Shown one piece after another: positions 9,427 through 18,566 of a stretch of 62,848 bases of DNA. The stretch comes from JBELHR01 sp049607205 (GTDB lineage Bacteria > Bacteroidota > Bacteroidia > Flavobacteriales > Flavobacteriaceae), in assembly GCA_049607205.1 (NCBI GenBank), contig JBMYWH010000012.1, positions 1 through 62,848 on the forward strand, in the 5' to 3' direction. The notes beneath the pieces are model-generated. The model was given only the letters and a program-made list of their open reading frames with translations, made no database searches and was not told the DNA's origin. The stretch's first letter is position 1. Each line of letters begins with the position of its first letter. A program made the translations under genes and the position numbers.

Positions 9427-10662
9427 TTAAGATTCTAAACTCTTAATTCTCTTGCTTAAATTAGGGTGTGAATAGTATACAAATTCGTATAATTCATCAG
9501 GGTTTAAATTGGATAAGGACTTAGCAGATAGCTTTTTTAATGCACTGATTAAGTCTTGAGCACTAGAGAGTTGTTTCGCAAAATTATCCGCTTGAAATTC
9601 AAATTTTCTAGAAATATAGTTAATTGCAACCCCAGTAATTTCTGAAATGGGCTGATACAGTAATGAGAAAACGACTAGTCCTATATGAAAATTAATATGT
9701 TCAATCCCTAAAGATTGCGCTAATAAATCACTTTGAAGTGCCCAAGAGAACACATACAGCATTACTCCCGTTAGCAGAATAGACACAAGCATATTGACTA
9801 AAACGTGTTTCTTTTTATAATGTCCAATTTCATGAGCGAGAACAGCTACAATTTCATCTTCAGTTAAATCTTTGATTAATGTGTCGTAAAGCACAATACG
9901 CTTTTTGGAGCCAAAACCACTAAAATATGCATTAGCCTTAGTAGATCGTTTAGATCCATCAATAACATATACTTGATTTAGTTCAAAATCAAATTTTTTA
10001 GAAAGGCTCATGATTTTATCTCTTAAGTCCCCTTGTTGCATAGGATATTGTTTATTGAAAATAGGGACAATAAGAGTAGAGTAAAAAAATGTAATAAAGA
10101 TGCTTATACTTGATAATAAAGCCCATGCGACCAACCAAAACATATTACCCAATTGATCGTATATTAACATCAATAAACTCAAAACAACAGCTCCTAGTAC
10201 CATAGTGAGTATGGCTCCTTTGATTTGATCTATCCAAAACAAAGCTTTTGAAGAAGTATTGAAACCAAAATCATCTTCAATAACAAAGACCTTAAAATAT
10301 GAAAAAGGGAGATTGATAAGATAGGATCCTATTCCCAGTATACAAAAGAAGATTAACGAAGTTAATATCGGTGAGATATTCAGGCTATAGACCCAAGAAT
10401 TGAGTATTTCAAAACCATTTAAAGCAAAAAAGCTAAGTGTAATTATTAAGGTCCAAATTCGATTTATTTGTCCAAGTTTATAGTTTTCAGATTGATAAGC
10501 CTGACTCTTCTCGAATTCCTCTTTAGAAAACACATCCGATAAATTAGCAGGTATCCCTTTTTGAGAAGATTTCTGATTTCTATAGGATAAGTATAGATTC
10601 CATAATCCTTCAAGACTGATGATTGCAATTAATACATAAAACATTTGTGTAGGACTGATCAT
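9427..10662 (-). CDS. M48 family membrane metallopeptidase (Ste24/CAAX-protease-like)
   Basis: An integral-membrane zinc endopeptidase of 411 residues. It has an N-terminal helix, several further hydrophobic segments, and the active-site motif LAHEIGHYKKKH with zinc ligands His277 and His281; the third ligand is probably the Glu in the FEFQADNFA segment. Its length and topology match the Ste24/CAAX prenyl protease branch rather than the short HtpX branch. Bacteria generally lack prenylated CAAX proteins, so membrane protein quality control is the more likely role (inference). The start codon overlaps the end of the trmH-like gene by 4 bases, which implies translational coupling. Confidence 0.9.
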   Translation of the reverse strand: MISPTQMFYVLIAIISLEGLWNLYLSYRNQKSSQKGIPANLSDVFSKEEFEKSQAYQSENYKLGQINRIWTLIITLSFFALNGFEILNSWVYSLNISPILTSLIFFCILGIGSYLINLPFSYFKVFVIEDDFGFNTSSKALFWIDQIKGAILTMVLGAVVLSLLMLIYDQLGNMFWLVAWALLSSISIFITFFYSTLIVPIFNKQYPMQQGDLRDKIMSLSKKFDFELNQVYVIDGSKRSTKANAYFSGFGSKKRIVLYDTLIKDLTEDEIVAVLAHEIGHYKKKHVLVNMLVSILLTGVMLYVFSWALQSDLLAQSLGIEHINFHIGLVVFSLLYQPISEITGVAINYISRKFEFQADNFAKQLSSAQDLISALKKLSAKSLSNLNPDELYEFVYYSHPNLSKRIKSLES

Positions 10663-11444
10663 AATCGTTGTCTTTTTGCTTCGAAAATTAGTACACTGGC
10701 CGAGACCGATACATTCATAGAGTCAATAGCCCCTTCCATTGGAATTATGATGGTTTGATCCACTTCATTTAGCCATTTATCTGTTAAACCATCAGCTTCA
10801 GTACCTACAATGATCGCAGATGCATTTTTGAAATCTTGCGAATAATAGGGCAGGGCATAATCCTTCAATGCAGCCGCATAACTTTTAATATTATGCAGTT
10901 TTAAATACTCTAAAACCTCTTCTGTACTACCCGTAGCCACTTGGGTAGTGAATACACATCCGACAGAGGATCTAATAATATTAGGATTATAAAGATCTGT
11001 CCGAGGATTAGCGATGATTACCGCATCTATATTCGCTGCATCTGCAGTTCTAAGTAGTGCTCCAATATTACCAGGCTTTTCAGGTGCTTCTGCAACTAAG
11101 ATTAAAGGACTATCTCCTAGTATTAAATTCTTGAGATGATGTTCCTTAAATTTGAATTTAGAAAGTAATCCTTCCGTTGTTTTTCTATAGGCTAATTTCT
11201 CGTATACTTCTTTAGAACAATAGGTTCTATTGTCTTCAGGGAGTCCCGTCAATACTGCAGGGTCAATGATACTTTCACAAATCATCATTTCTTGACATTC
11301 ATACCCGGATTTAAGCGCCAGTTCAAATTCTCTGACCCCTTCTAAGATGAACACTTGTTCTTTTCTTCGTGTTCTGGATTTATCCATGAGTTGTGCCCAG
11401 TGTTTGACAAGGCTATTTTGAGTACTACTGATCATTTTTGACAT
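10659..11444 (-). CDS. TrmH/SpoU-family RNA 2'-O-methyltransferase
   Basis: A 261-residue SPOUT methyltransferase that adds a methyl group to the ribose 2'-OH of rRNA or tRNA using S-adenosylmethionine. Three family motifs are visible: NPNIIRSSVG, IIVGTEADGL and the C-terminal knot segment IPMEGAIDSMNVSVSAS. The N-terminal part is an L30-like substrate-binding domain. The exact target nucleotide cannot be read from sequence. Two starts are possible: the first ATG, only 4 bases after a -7-like box, or the ATG three codons later (Met4), which would leave a 13-base leader and fits the usual N-terminus better. It heads the run toward purA. Confidence 0.9.
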   Translation of the reverse strand: MSKMISSTQNSLVKHWAQLMDKSRTRRKEQVFILEGVREFELALKSGYECQEMMICESIIDPAVLTGLPEDNRTYCSKEVYEKLAYRKTTEGLLSKFKFKEHHLKNLILGDSPLILVAEAPEKPGNIGALLRTADAANIDAVIIANPRTDLYNPNIIRSSVGCVFTTQVATGSTEEVLEYLKLHNIKSYAAALKDYALPYYSQDFKNASAIIVGTEADGLTDKWLNEVDQTIIIPMEGAIDSMNVSVSASVLIFEAKRQRL

Positions 11445-11448
11445 AGTA

Positions 11449-11456
11449 CAAAAATA
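11449..11456 (-). promoter_or_regulatory. -7 box directly before the trmH-like gene
   Basis: On the minus strand this is TATTTTTG, an exact TAnnTTTG match, lying in the U tract of the upstream terminator. It ends 4 bases before the first ATG and 13 before the second. No TTG is present at 17-23 bp, so it could be a chance match in the T-run. Confidence 0.35.
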
Positions 11457-11483
11457 AAAAAAAGCCTTCGAATGAAGGCTTTT
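11450..11483 (-). terminator. Terminator downstream of the 429-residue amidohydrolase-like gene
   Basis: A 10-bp stem (11460-11469 with 11474-11483) with a GAAT loop is followed on the minus strand by an almost pure T tract (bases 11463 down to 11450). It separates the amidohydrolase unit from the trmH-purA unit. Confidence 0.85.
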
Positions 11484-11488
11484 AATTG

Positions 11489-12778
11489 TTACTGAGTTTG
11501 ATATTTTTTAGAATATCGTTTATAAAGTTCTGTTTGGTGAGTTTCTAAAGAAACTTGCCTTCCTTGTATATAACAATGCGTAAGCTGATTTCCTCGCATC
11601 TCTAAAGCATTTCCTTTAGATACAAACAAAGTAGCATCTTTACCTACTTCTAAAGTTCCGCAAAAAGCATCAATTCCAAGAATCTTAGCGGTATTAGAGG
11701 TAATCGTTTGTAAAGCCTGTTCATAACTAATTCCATACCCAACAGTTGTTCCTGCATAGAAAGGTAAGTTACGTGTTTGCATACGTTCCATAGCTCCTGT
11801 ATTTTCCAATCCAACCGTAATTCCAGCTTGAACTAACTGTGCCGCAACTTTAAAAGGTAATCGCACATCTTGATCTACTGAATTAGGCAAGGAATGAACT
11901 CTTTTAATTAAGATCGGTACGTTGTTCTCCTTTAGTTGGTCAATTATTTTATTTGCTTCATAGGCCCCAACGAATACGTAATTATTAAGGTCAAAATTCT
12001 GCATAACACGCATAGCATCTAGCATTTCTTTAGCCCCGTTGGTATGGATATAGATTTTTTGGCTCCCTGCGAAGGCATTCTTCAAAGCCTTTAATTTAAG
12101 ATCTACTTGCTCATGCTCATCTGCAAGATATACTTTAGCTGTTCTAAGATTATTTTCAATATTATCTACTTGCTTAGCGTAGTTTTTATTGGTTCTAACT
12201 GTTCCTGACCTATAGCTATAAGAATGTGTGCTTGGCCAATAAATATGGTTTCCATCATCATAAACTAAAGTAGCATCTTCATAATTCCAAGCATCTAATT
12301 GAACAATACTTGAATTACCAGCAAAAACACCTCCTCTCGGAGTGATTTGAGCCATTAACACCCCATTAGGTCTAACAGATTCAACAACTCTAGATTCTGC
12401 ATTATAAGCTACAATAGCGCGAATATTAGGATTGAAACTTCCCATTTCTGCCTCGTCATCAGTGGCTTTAACTGCATCAATTTCTACTAAACCAAGGGTA
12501 GAGTTAGGAGCAATAAACCCCGGATAAACATGTTGTCCTTGGGCATCAATAATTTCTTGGTAGCCCGAAGGAGCTTCGCTGGAAGTACCAACATAGCTAA
12601 TCTTTCCTTGGTCAAAACCAATTGCCGCATTTTCAATAACGGTTCCATCTCCAATATGTGCTGTGACATTTTGGATGAGTATAGTCGATTTCTGAGCATC
12701 TCCAGGAGTTTGTTGCGCTGAAAGCACAAGGCTAAAACAAATAGCGAAGATGTTCAATATATTTTTATAATTTTTCAT
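11489..12778 (-). CDS. Secreted amidohydrolase-like protein lacking the metal-binding HxH motif
   Basis: A 429-residue protein with a signal peptide (hydrophobic stretch ending VLSA before Gln22) and an imidazolonepropionase-like amidohydrolase fold. The N-terminal beta-sandwich (VTAHIGDGTVIENAAIG) and the C-terminal TANTAKILG-type segment, here SNTAKILGIDAFCGTLEVGKDA, are family features. Where an active family member has a THTH-like motif after the first strand, this protein reads YPGFIAPNSTLGLVEI, and the late metal-binding Asp is replaced by GLENTGAM. It therefore looks catalytically dead or strongly diverged. It starts 5 bases after its larger paralogue, so the two are probably co-translated and may form a complex (inference). 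Confidence 0.8.
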   Translation of the reverse strand: MKNYKNILNIFAICFSLVLSAQQTPGDAQKSTILIQNVTAHIGDGTVIENAAIGFDQGKISYVGTSSEAPSGYQEIIDAQGQHVYPGFIAPNSTLGLVEIDAVKATDDEAEMGSFNPNIRAIVAYNAESRVVESVRPNGVLMAQITPRGGVFAGNSSIVQLDAWNYEDATLVYDDGNHIYWPSTHSYSYRSGTVRTNKNYAKQVDNIENNLRTAKVYLADEHEQVDLKLKALKNAFAGSQKIYIHTNGAKEMLDAMRVMQNFDLNNYVFVGAYEANKIIDQLKENNVPILIKRVHSLPNSVDQDVRLPFKVAAQLVQAGITVGLENTGAMERMQTRNLPFYAGTTVGYGISYEQALQTITSNTAKILGIDAFCGTLEVGKDATLFVSKGNALEMRGNQLTHCYIQGRQVSLETHQTELYKRYSKKYQTQ

Positions 12779-12783
12779 TTCAA

Positions 12784-15744
12784 TTAAAGTTCTAATGTTT
12801 CACATTCATATAATTGATTTACTTTTTTGACCGGTTCAATGGTTTTTACACCCTTGTTTTTTGCACTGATCATTTTCCCAATCAAACGGTTCTTTTCATT
12901 TTGGTTCTCTTCTCTTAGACTTAGGTCTTGATCAACAGAAAAATATATCACTCCTTCTACCATAGTAAATTGAGCTTTTGATCTAGCTTCCATAGGATGG
13001 TGGTCCCATAATACTAAATCTGCATCCTTTCCTACTTTGATACTACCTAATCTATCATCTAAATGAAGTAATTTAGCAGGGTTTAGAGTTACAAACTTCC
13101 AGGCCTCTTCTTCGCTTAAACCACCGTATTTCATAGCTTTTGCTGCCTCTTGATTTAATCTTCTCGACATTTCAGCGTCGTCTGAATTAAAGGCTACGGT
13201 AAGCCCTACATTGTGCATAATAGCTCCATTGTATGGTATTGCATCATTAACCTCGAACTTGTAGGCCCACCAGTCAGAGAAAGTCGAAGCTCCAACGCCG
13301 TGTTCTTTCATTTTATCAGCTACTTTATAACCTTCTAAAATATGTGTAAATGTGTTAATATTAAAGTCGAATTGATCAGCAACTCTCATTAACATGGTGA
13401 TTTCAGATTGAACATAAGAATGACAAGAAATATAACGTTCTCCAGCAATAATTTGAGCTAAAGTTTCCATTTCTAAATCTTTACGTTGCTCAATACCATT
13501 GTTCTTATTGTCTAGATACTCTTGAGCTCTAGTGAAATAATCCATATACAATTGTTCTACACCTGTTCTGGTTTGTGGGAATCTTCCTGAACCAACTGGA
13601 TTCCATGATTGCTTCACATTTTCTCCAAGAGCAAATTTGATGAATTTAGGAGAGTCGGAAATAATCATTTGATCTGGAGTTACTCCCCATTTCATTTTAA
13701 TGATAGCAGATTGTCCTCCGATTGGATTGGCTGATCCATGAAGAATTTGGGCTGTTGTAACCCCTCCAGCTAAATTTCTATAAATGTTTACATCTTCTGG
13801 ATTGATTACATGTTCAATAGAAACTTCTGCAGATGAATTATGACCTCCTTCATTAATTCCATTAGCAGCAATATGTGTATGCTCATCGATGATTCCAGTG
13901 GTTAAATGTTTAGAACTTCCATCAATGACTATTGCACTTGAAGATTTCAAGTTCTTTCCGATCTTTGTGATTTTTCCACCCTTGACAAGAACGTCAGTAT
14001 TTTCTAAAATCCCTTCAGATTCGTTGGTCCATACCGTAGTATTTTTAATTAAATATGTTTTTTGGGATTTAAGTTCTTTACTTCCATATGCCATATTAGG
14101 AAAACTTACTTGAGGAAGGTCCATATTCGGGCTTTTTTCAGAGGCCTTTTTAGGTTTAGCAGTAAAATCTCCTGTTTTCTCCATAGTCCAAACTGCTTGA
14201 CTTCCATCGGCTAATTTTGCAGTACCACCTTCAATTCCTTTAAGGGAAACTGGACCATTAAGTACAATGAATTCATCTTTTTTCTCCGTTGGAAGAATTA
14301 GAGAAAACCAATCATTTTTAAGTTCAAATTTGGTTGAAATTTTTGCACTATCAAGTTTTACAGAAGCCTTGATGTTTTCTGGGGTTCCACTTAATTCAAT
14401 ACTGTAATTTTGATCATTTACTTTAGCGGCATATTGACCTCTTAAATCTTGAGCCGTCCATGGCTTAAGTATATTCTTGTTTCCTTGAACCCAGTTTTGA
14501 TAGAGCGTTGTTTTCTCTTCAAAAACATCTCCTGAACTGATGATGAAGTTAGCCCATTTCCCAGCTTCTAAGGTTCCGAGTTCCTCTTGTTTTCCAAGAT
14601 ATGAAGCCGGTGTAGTAGTAAGCGCTTTAAGTGCATCTTCTTTAGATAAACCGTGTGCTATAGCTTTAATTAGGTTGGCTCTAAAGTCCTTTACGTTCTT
14701 AAGGTCAGCTGTAGTTAAAGAAAAAGGGATTCCCTCTTTAGACAATACCGCAGGGTTGGAAGGAGCTTGTTCCCAATGCTTAAGTTCTCCAAGAGAAACA
14801 TAATCTTGTGCGTAGACATTAGTCATATCATAGGCATCAGGGAAGGCGATTGGAATGACTAAACGGTTTCCAGTAGCCTTGATAGCCTCTGCATATTCAT
14901 ATTCATCTCCACCACCTTTAATGATATAATTTAAATTAAACTCACTAGAAATTTTAGCAGCTCTTAGAATTTTAGTTTTATTTCCTGCATCAAAGAATTG
15001 AGGTAAATCTCTAGTCTCATTATAGGCTTCAATAGCAAAATCATCTTGTTGCTCAGGATGGGCCATAAACCAATTCGCATCGTAATTAAATTGTCTTAAC
15101 AATGCTATCATTCCCATTGGAGAATTCGGATAGGCTTGATTAGAACTCTTTGCTCTAGAAAATCCATATTGTTGCGATACCTTAGGATCAAGTATCCTTA
15201 CATTATTAGAAGCTTGTTTGTTTAAAGCCACTAATACTGCCGTTCCTCTTGCAACTCCATCTTTTCTCTGGGCTGAAATAACCCCAAAACCTTGGTTTAA
15301 AAGAGATTTAGCAATCTTTTCATCATAGTTAAGATGCTCAAAAGAAGAGAATTCTGGATTGAGATGATCGTTCCAATAATATCCGTTTTTTTCAGGACTA
15401 TATTGAGAAGCAAACCAATTTCTATTTCCAGCTCTTTTTGTTTCTACTTTGAAGTCAGCAAAAACATCGATAAATGAAGGATAAATATAATTTCCTTTTA
15501 AGTCAATCACCTGACCTTTAGTCGATTTAGGTTTTCCTTTTCCTGATTTAAGGACTTTTCCATTTTCAATAATTAAGTAGCCCTTGTCAAAACTTAGGCT
15601 TGGGCTTACTTGCACATGGGCATTGATAAATGTTACACGATCGTGTTTAGGGGTTTTGACCCCATTGTTTTTTGGGAAATATTCCTGTGCCATCACTTGT
15701 AGGGAAAGCAGGAATAAACCAAAAAACATGAGTTTGGTTTTCAT
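12784..15744 (-). CDS. Large secreted protein with two amidohydrolase-like halves, C-terminal half probably active
   Basis: A 986-residue exported protein (signal peptide ending VMA before Gln20). The N-terminal half (to about residue 540) looks like an amidohydrolase fold, but after YPSFID it has VFADFK in place of HxH. The C-terminal half (about 570-986) keeps the metal-site pattern: TGIIDEHTHIAANG near the first strand, His residues in the middle (CHSYVQSE, FTHILEGY) and the late Asp pair in AFNSDDAEM, followed by the usual LNPAKLLHLDDRLGSIKVGKDADLV-type ending. The natural substrate is unknown. Relatives act on cyclic amides or dipeptide-like compounds. The upstream DUF3810 gene lies 43 bases away on the same strand. 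Confidence 0.82.
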   Translation of the reverse strand: MKTKLMFFGLFLLSLQVMAQEYFPKNNGVKTPKHDRVTFINAHVQVSPSLSFDKGYLIIENGKVLKSGKGKPKSTKGQVIDLKGNYIYPSFIDVFADFKVETKRAGNRNWFASQYSPEKNGYYWNDHLNPEFSSFEHLNYDEKIAKSLLNQGFGVISAQRKDGVARGTAVLVALNKQASNNVRILDPKVSQQYGFSRAKSSNQAYPNSPMGMIALLRQFNYDANWFMAHPEQQDDFAIEAYNETRDLPQFFDAGNKTKILRAAKISSEFNLNYIIKGGGDEYEYAEAIKATGNRLVIPIAFPDAYDMTNVYAQDYVSLGELKHWEQAPSNPAVLSKEGIPFSLTTADLKNVKDFRANLIKAIAHGLSKEDALKALTTTPASYLGKQEELGTLEAGKWANFIISSGDVFEEKTTLYQNWVQGNKNILKPWTAQDLRGQYAAKVNDQNYSIELSGTPENIKASVKLDSAKISTKFELKNDWFSLILPTEKKDEFIVLNGPVSLKGIEGGTAKLADGSQAVWTMEKTGDFTAKPKKASEKSPNMDLPQVSFPNMAYGSKELKSQKTYLIKNTTVWTNESEGILENTDVLVKGGKITKIGKNLKSSSAIVIDGSSKHLTTGIIDEHTHIAANGINEGGHNSSAEVSIEHVINPEDVNIYRNLAGGVTTAQILHGSANPIGGQSAIIKMKWGVTPDQMIISDSPKFIKFALGENVKQSWNPVGSGRFPQTRTGVEQLYMDYFTRAQEYLDNKNNGIEQRKDLEMETLAQIIAGERYISCHSYVQSEITMLMRVADQFDFNINTFTHILEGYKVADKMKEHGVGASTFSDWWAYKFEVNDAIPYNGAIMHNVGLTVAFNSDDAEMSRRLNQEAAKAMKYGGLSEEEAWKFVTLNPAKLLHLDDRLGSIKVGKDADLVLWDHHPMEARSKAQFTMVEGVIYFSVDQDLSLREENQNEKNRLIGKMISAKNKGVKTIEPVKKVNQLYECETLEL

Positions 15745-15787
15745 GGTTAATTAGTTTTAAAAAACTAAAATAGAAAAAAATGACAGC

Positions 15788-16861
15788 TTAATAAAGTTGA
15801 TGTCTTTTATTAAAATCTAACCAAAGAATCATAAACTGACTATAGGATTGTATGCCTTGCTCTTGAGCATTTCCTTTGAGGTAGGCATCATAACCTTTTT
15901 TGAACATAGGCTCTAAAGGGTTTTTATATTTCCTCCAAGTTTTTTGTTGATGTTTTAATTCAGATAATGGACCTTGGTTCAAACGTTTAATGATTTTTTT
16001 TGCCCTTTCAGGCGAAGCGGCATGTAAATTTGAATAGGTGTAGGACACTAAACTTAGCATCCCGCTAAACTGAACTTTAGGATCTACGTTCAACAAGCAG
16101 TTCACCAGCCCAACGAAATTCGCGTCATTCTCTGGAGCAATACCCAATTGATGTGCTATTTCATGAGAAATGGTAGACGCTCTAGAGGAAGAAGGGCCTT
16201 TATAATTGTATTGGGCTTCACCCGTAAAAGGGTTTAAATAACCCGAAAACCCCATATAAGCTAAAGGATAAGAAAACAAGGAAGGTTTTACAGATGGAAG
16301 GCGATAGTACGGAATATCTAATAAAGTGGTAGTCAACAAATAGGATTCAGTCAACTGCCTTTCTAAAATCTCCTTATCCGTTTCAAATTTTATTAAACTA
16401 TCATCTACTGCATGTATCTTTTGATAAAGAGAATTGATGTGAACAATTTGAGAAGTAAGTTCACTTTCTAGTTCTTCCAAGGTATAACTTTGCTTATCTA
16501 AATTGTATTTATGTTGTAAATCAGGAGTGTAATAATTAAGGCCCCACATCAAATAAAACAAGAAAATTATATAGTTAAGGACCCTCAAAAATGAATAAAC
16601 AAACCTTAAGTAAGCTTTAAATCTGGATCTGAAAAATCTAACAAATAGCTTAATAAAATAATAGGCTATATACAGGTAAATAAAGTCTCCTATAGAAAAA
16701 GGAATAAAGCTCGTAATGATTCTCGAGGCATAAGCCATATGAGGGTAAAGATTACGCCCATAAAATTCGACCCAAAAATTCATATTGCGAAGTAACGCAA
16801 GCCCTACTAGCAGGAGCACTAGTATAGAAATTTGCTTTAAAATGGCTTTTCTGAAGTTCAT
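15788..16861 (-). CDS. DUF3810 family membrane protein with a HExxH-type motif
   Basis: A 357-residue protein I recognise as the Bacteroidota family DUF3810. It has an N-terminal membrane helix, two further hydrophobic segments before residue 115, and a soluble C-terminal part. That part contains SHEIAHQLGIAPENDANFVG with His233 and His237 in a HExxH arrangement, plus a downstream Glu/Asn region, as in zincin metallopeptidases. The function is not established; a membrane-anchored peptidase is the natural inference. It is the first gene of a minus-strand unit ahead of the two amidohydrolase-like genes and has a well-formed promoter at 16878-16909. Confidence 0.82.
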   Translation of the reverse strand: MNFRKAILKQISILVLLLVGLALLRNMNFWVEFYGRNLYPHMAYASRIITSFIPFSIGDFIYLYIAYYFIKLFVRFFRSRFKAYLRFVYSFLRVLNYIIFLFYLMWGLNYYTPDLQHKYNLDKQSYTLEELESELTSQIVHINSLYQKIHAVDDSLIKFETDKEILERQLTESYLLTTTLLDIPYYRLPSVKPSLFSYPLAYMGFSGYLNPFTGEAQYNYKGPSSSRASTISHEIAHQLGIAPENDANFVGLVNCLLNVDPKVQFSGMLSLVSYTYSNLHAASPERAKKIIKRLNQGPLSELKHQQKTWRKYKNPLEPMFKKGYDAYLKGNAQEQGIQSYSQFMILWLDFNKRHQLY

Positions 16862-16877
16862 GTTTAGTCAGTTAGAA

Positions 16878-16909
16878 CAAAAGTACGAATTGAATTTTGT
16901 TATGAACAA
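16878..16909 (-). promoter_or_regulatory. Promoter of the DUF3810-amidohydrolase unit
   Basis: On the minus strand TACTTTTG (16885 down to 16878) matches TAnnTTTG exactly, with TTG (16909-16907) 21 bp upstream. The predicted leader is about 10 bases. Confidence 0.6.
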
Positions 16910-16954
16910 ATTAAATAAATTATTAACAAGATGTGTACAAAAAAATGAGTTCCT

Positions 16955-16987
16955 TTGCAGCCGATTCAAGCAATTAAATTATTTTTG
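16955..16987 (+). promoter_or_regulatory. Promoter of dnaB giving an almost leaderless transcript
   Basis: TATTTTTG (16980-16987) is preceded at 22 bp by TTG (16955-16957). Only five bases separate the -7 box from the ATG at 16993, so the transcript should begin at or within a couple of bases of the start codon. Confidence 0.55.
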
Positions 16988-16992
16988 TTTAC

Positions 16993-18510
16993 ATGGAGCA
17001 ACAACAATACAATAGTAAATTCAACAAGAAGTCAAATCAGGTGGTCAACCTTCAAAAAGGAAGAATCCCTCCACAGGCTACAGAGCTTGAGGAAGCGGTC
17101 CTTGGAGCCCTTATGATTGACAAAAAAGGTTTGGATGAAGTTATTGATATTTTGAGCCCAGAAGCATTTTATAAAGAAGCGCACCAAGCTATATTTAAGG
17201 CTATTGTTACACTGTTTAACAGTACGCAACCCATTGACTTGTTAACAGTTGCAAATCAACTTAAGCAAGATGGAAAGCTTGAATTTGTAGGAGGAGATTA
17301 TTTCTTGATTCAGTTGAGTCAGAAAGTTGCTTCTTCAGCCCACGTTGAATTTCATGCTCGTATTATACTTCAAAAACATTTGCAAAGGCAACTAATTGGA
17401 TTGTCTGCAGAGTTAATTGAAGACGCATATGACGAAACAACTGACGTATTTGATCTTTTAGATAAGGCAGAAACTAAGTTGTTCGAGGTGACCCAAGGGA
17501 ATTTAAAAAAGAATTCTGAAGATGCCTCTTCATTGGTAAGACAGGCTCTTGAGAAAATTGAAGAAATTTCGAATAAAGAAGGGTTAAGTGGCTTACAAAC
17601 AGGATTTACAAAACTAGATGCCCTAACTTCTGGATGGCAACCTTCAGATTTAATTATTATTGCTGCACGTCCTGGTATGGGAAAAACAGCATTTGTAATT
17701 TCTATGGCTAAGAACATGGCCATTGATTACAATCAAGGAGTTGCTGTTTTCTCCTTGGAGATGTCTTCAGTTCAGTTAATTACGCGTATGATTTCTTCTG
17801 AAACGGGCTTAACTTCTGAGAAACTAAGGAAAGGGAATTTAGAGCCTCACGAATGGGAGCAATTGAATGTAAAAGTAAAAAGTCTTTCAGATGCGCCTGT
17901 GTATATTGATGACACTCCTTCATTATCGATTTTTGACCTAAGGGCCAAAGCTAGAAGATTGGTATCTCAACACGATGTGAAAATTCTAATTATTGATTAT
18001 TTACAGTTAATGACAGCTGGAGGAGCAGGAGGGAACCGTGAACAAGAAATTTCTATGATTTCTCGTAACCTTAAGGCCTTGGCAAAGGAATTAAGCGTTC
18101 CAGTGATTGCCTTATCTCAGTTATCTCGTTCGGTAGAAACCAGAGGAGGATCCAAGAGACCTTTATTATCCGATCTGCGTGAATCCGGAGCCATTGAGCA
18201 GGATGCGGATATCGTATCATTTATATTCCGTCCCGAGTATTATGGCTTAACGGAATGGGATGATGATGAGCACACTCCATGTGAAGGTCAAGGGGAATTT
18301 ATTGTAGCAAAACACCGTAATGGAGGTTTAGATAATATTAGATTGAAGTTTACGGGTCATTTAGCCAAGTTCTCTGATTTAGAGGAAGGTTTTGGCAACG
18401 AATTTGAATCAAAAATGAATCAAAATGAATTTGATTCTGGTTTCATGCCTTCTCCAAGTACAGAAGAGGCTTTTGGAGGTGCTGGATTTGATGATGATAC
18501 TCCATTTTAA
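16993..18510 (+). CDS. dnaB: Replicative DNA helicase
   Basis: DnaB is the hexameric 5'-3' helicase that drives the replication fork. The 505-residue protein has the N-terminal primase-interacting domain (PPQATELEEAVLGALMID, residues 28-45) and a RecA-like C-terminal motor with Walker A PGMGKT at 227-232, followed by the FSLEMS, IIDYLQLM and ALSQLSRSVETR segments. The start at 16993 is chosen because its first residues align with the short variable N-terminus usual in Bacteroidota and no better ATG is present. No intein is visible. An acidic Phe-rich C-terminal tail (GFDDDTPF) ends the protein, as is common in this phylum. Its promoter implies almost no 5' leader. Confidence 0.97.
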   Translation: MEQQQYNSKFNKKSNQVVNLQKGRIPPQATELEEAVLGALMIDKKGLDEVIDILSPEAFYKEAHQAIFKAIVTLFNSTQPIDLLTVANQLKQDGKLEFVGGDYFLIQLSQKVASSAHVEFHARIILQKHLQRQLIGLSAELIEDAYDETTDVFDLLDKAETKLFEVTQGNLKKNSEDASSLVRQALEKIEEISNKEGLSGLQTGFTKLDALTSGWQPSDLIIIAARPGMGKTAFVISMAKNMAIDYNQGVAVFSLEMSSVQLITRMISSETGLTSEKLRKGNLEPHEWEQLNVKVKSLSDAPVYIDDTPSLSIFDLRAKARRLVSQHDVKILIIDYLQLMTAGGAGGNREQEISMISRNLKALAKELSVPVIALSQLSRSVETRGGSKRPLLSDLRESGAIEQDADIVSFIFRPEYYGLTEWDDDEHTPCEGQGEFIVAKHRNGGLDNIRLKFTGHLAKFSDLEEGFGNEFESKMNQNEFDSGFMPSPSTEEAFGGAGFDDDTPF

Positions 18511-18512
18511 TA

Positions 18513-18543
18513 TTGTTAATTAAATCTAATTGATGTAATTTCG
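18513..18543 (+). promoter_or_regulatory. Probable promoter of the transketolase subunit gene
   Basis: TTG at 18513-18515, then 20 bp, then TAATTTCG (18536-18543), one mismatch from TAnnTTTG. The same TTCG variant appears before the aconitase gene and the leu operon. Confidence 0.45.
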
Positions 18544-18566
18544 CATCATATTATAAATATATATTC

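Noticed and set aside
12487..12729. 80-codon minus-strand frame inside the amidohydrolase-like gene
   Set aside because: Shadow in another frame of a longer gene with signal peptide and domain structure.
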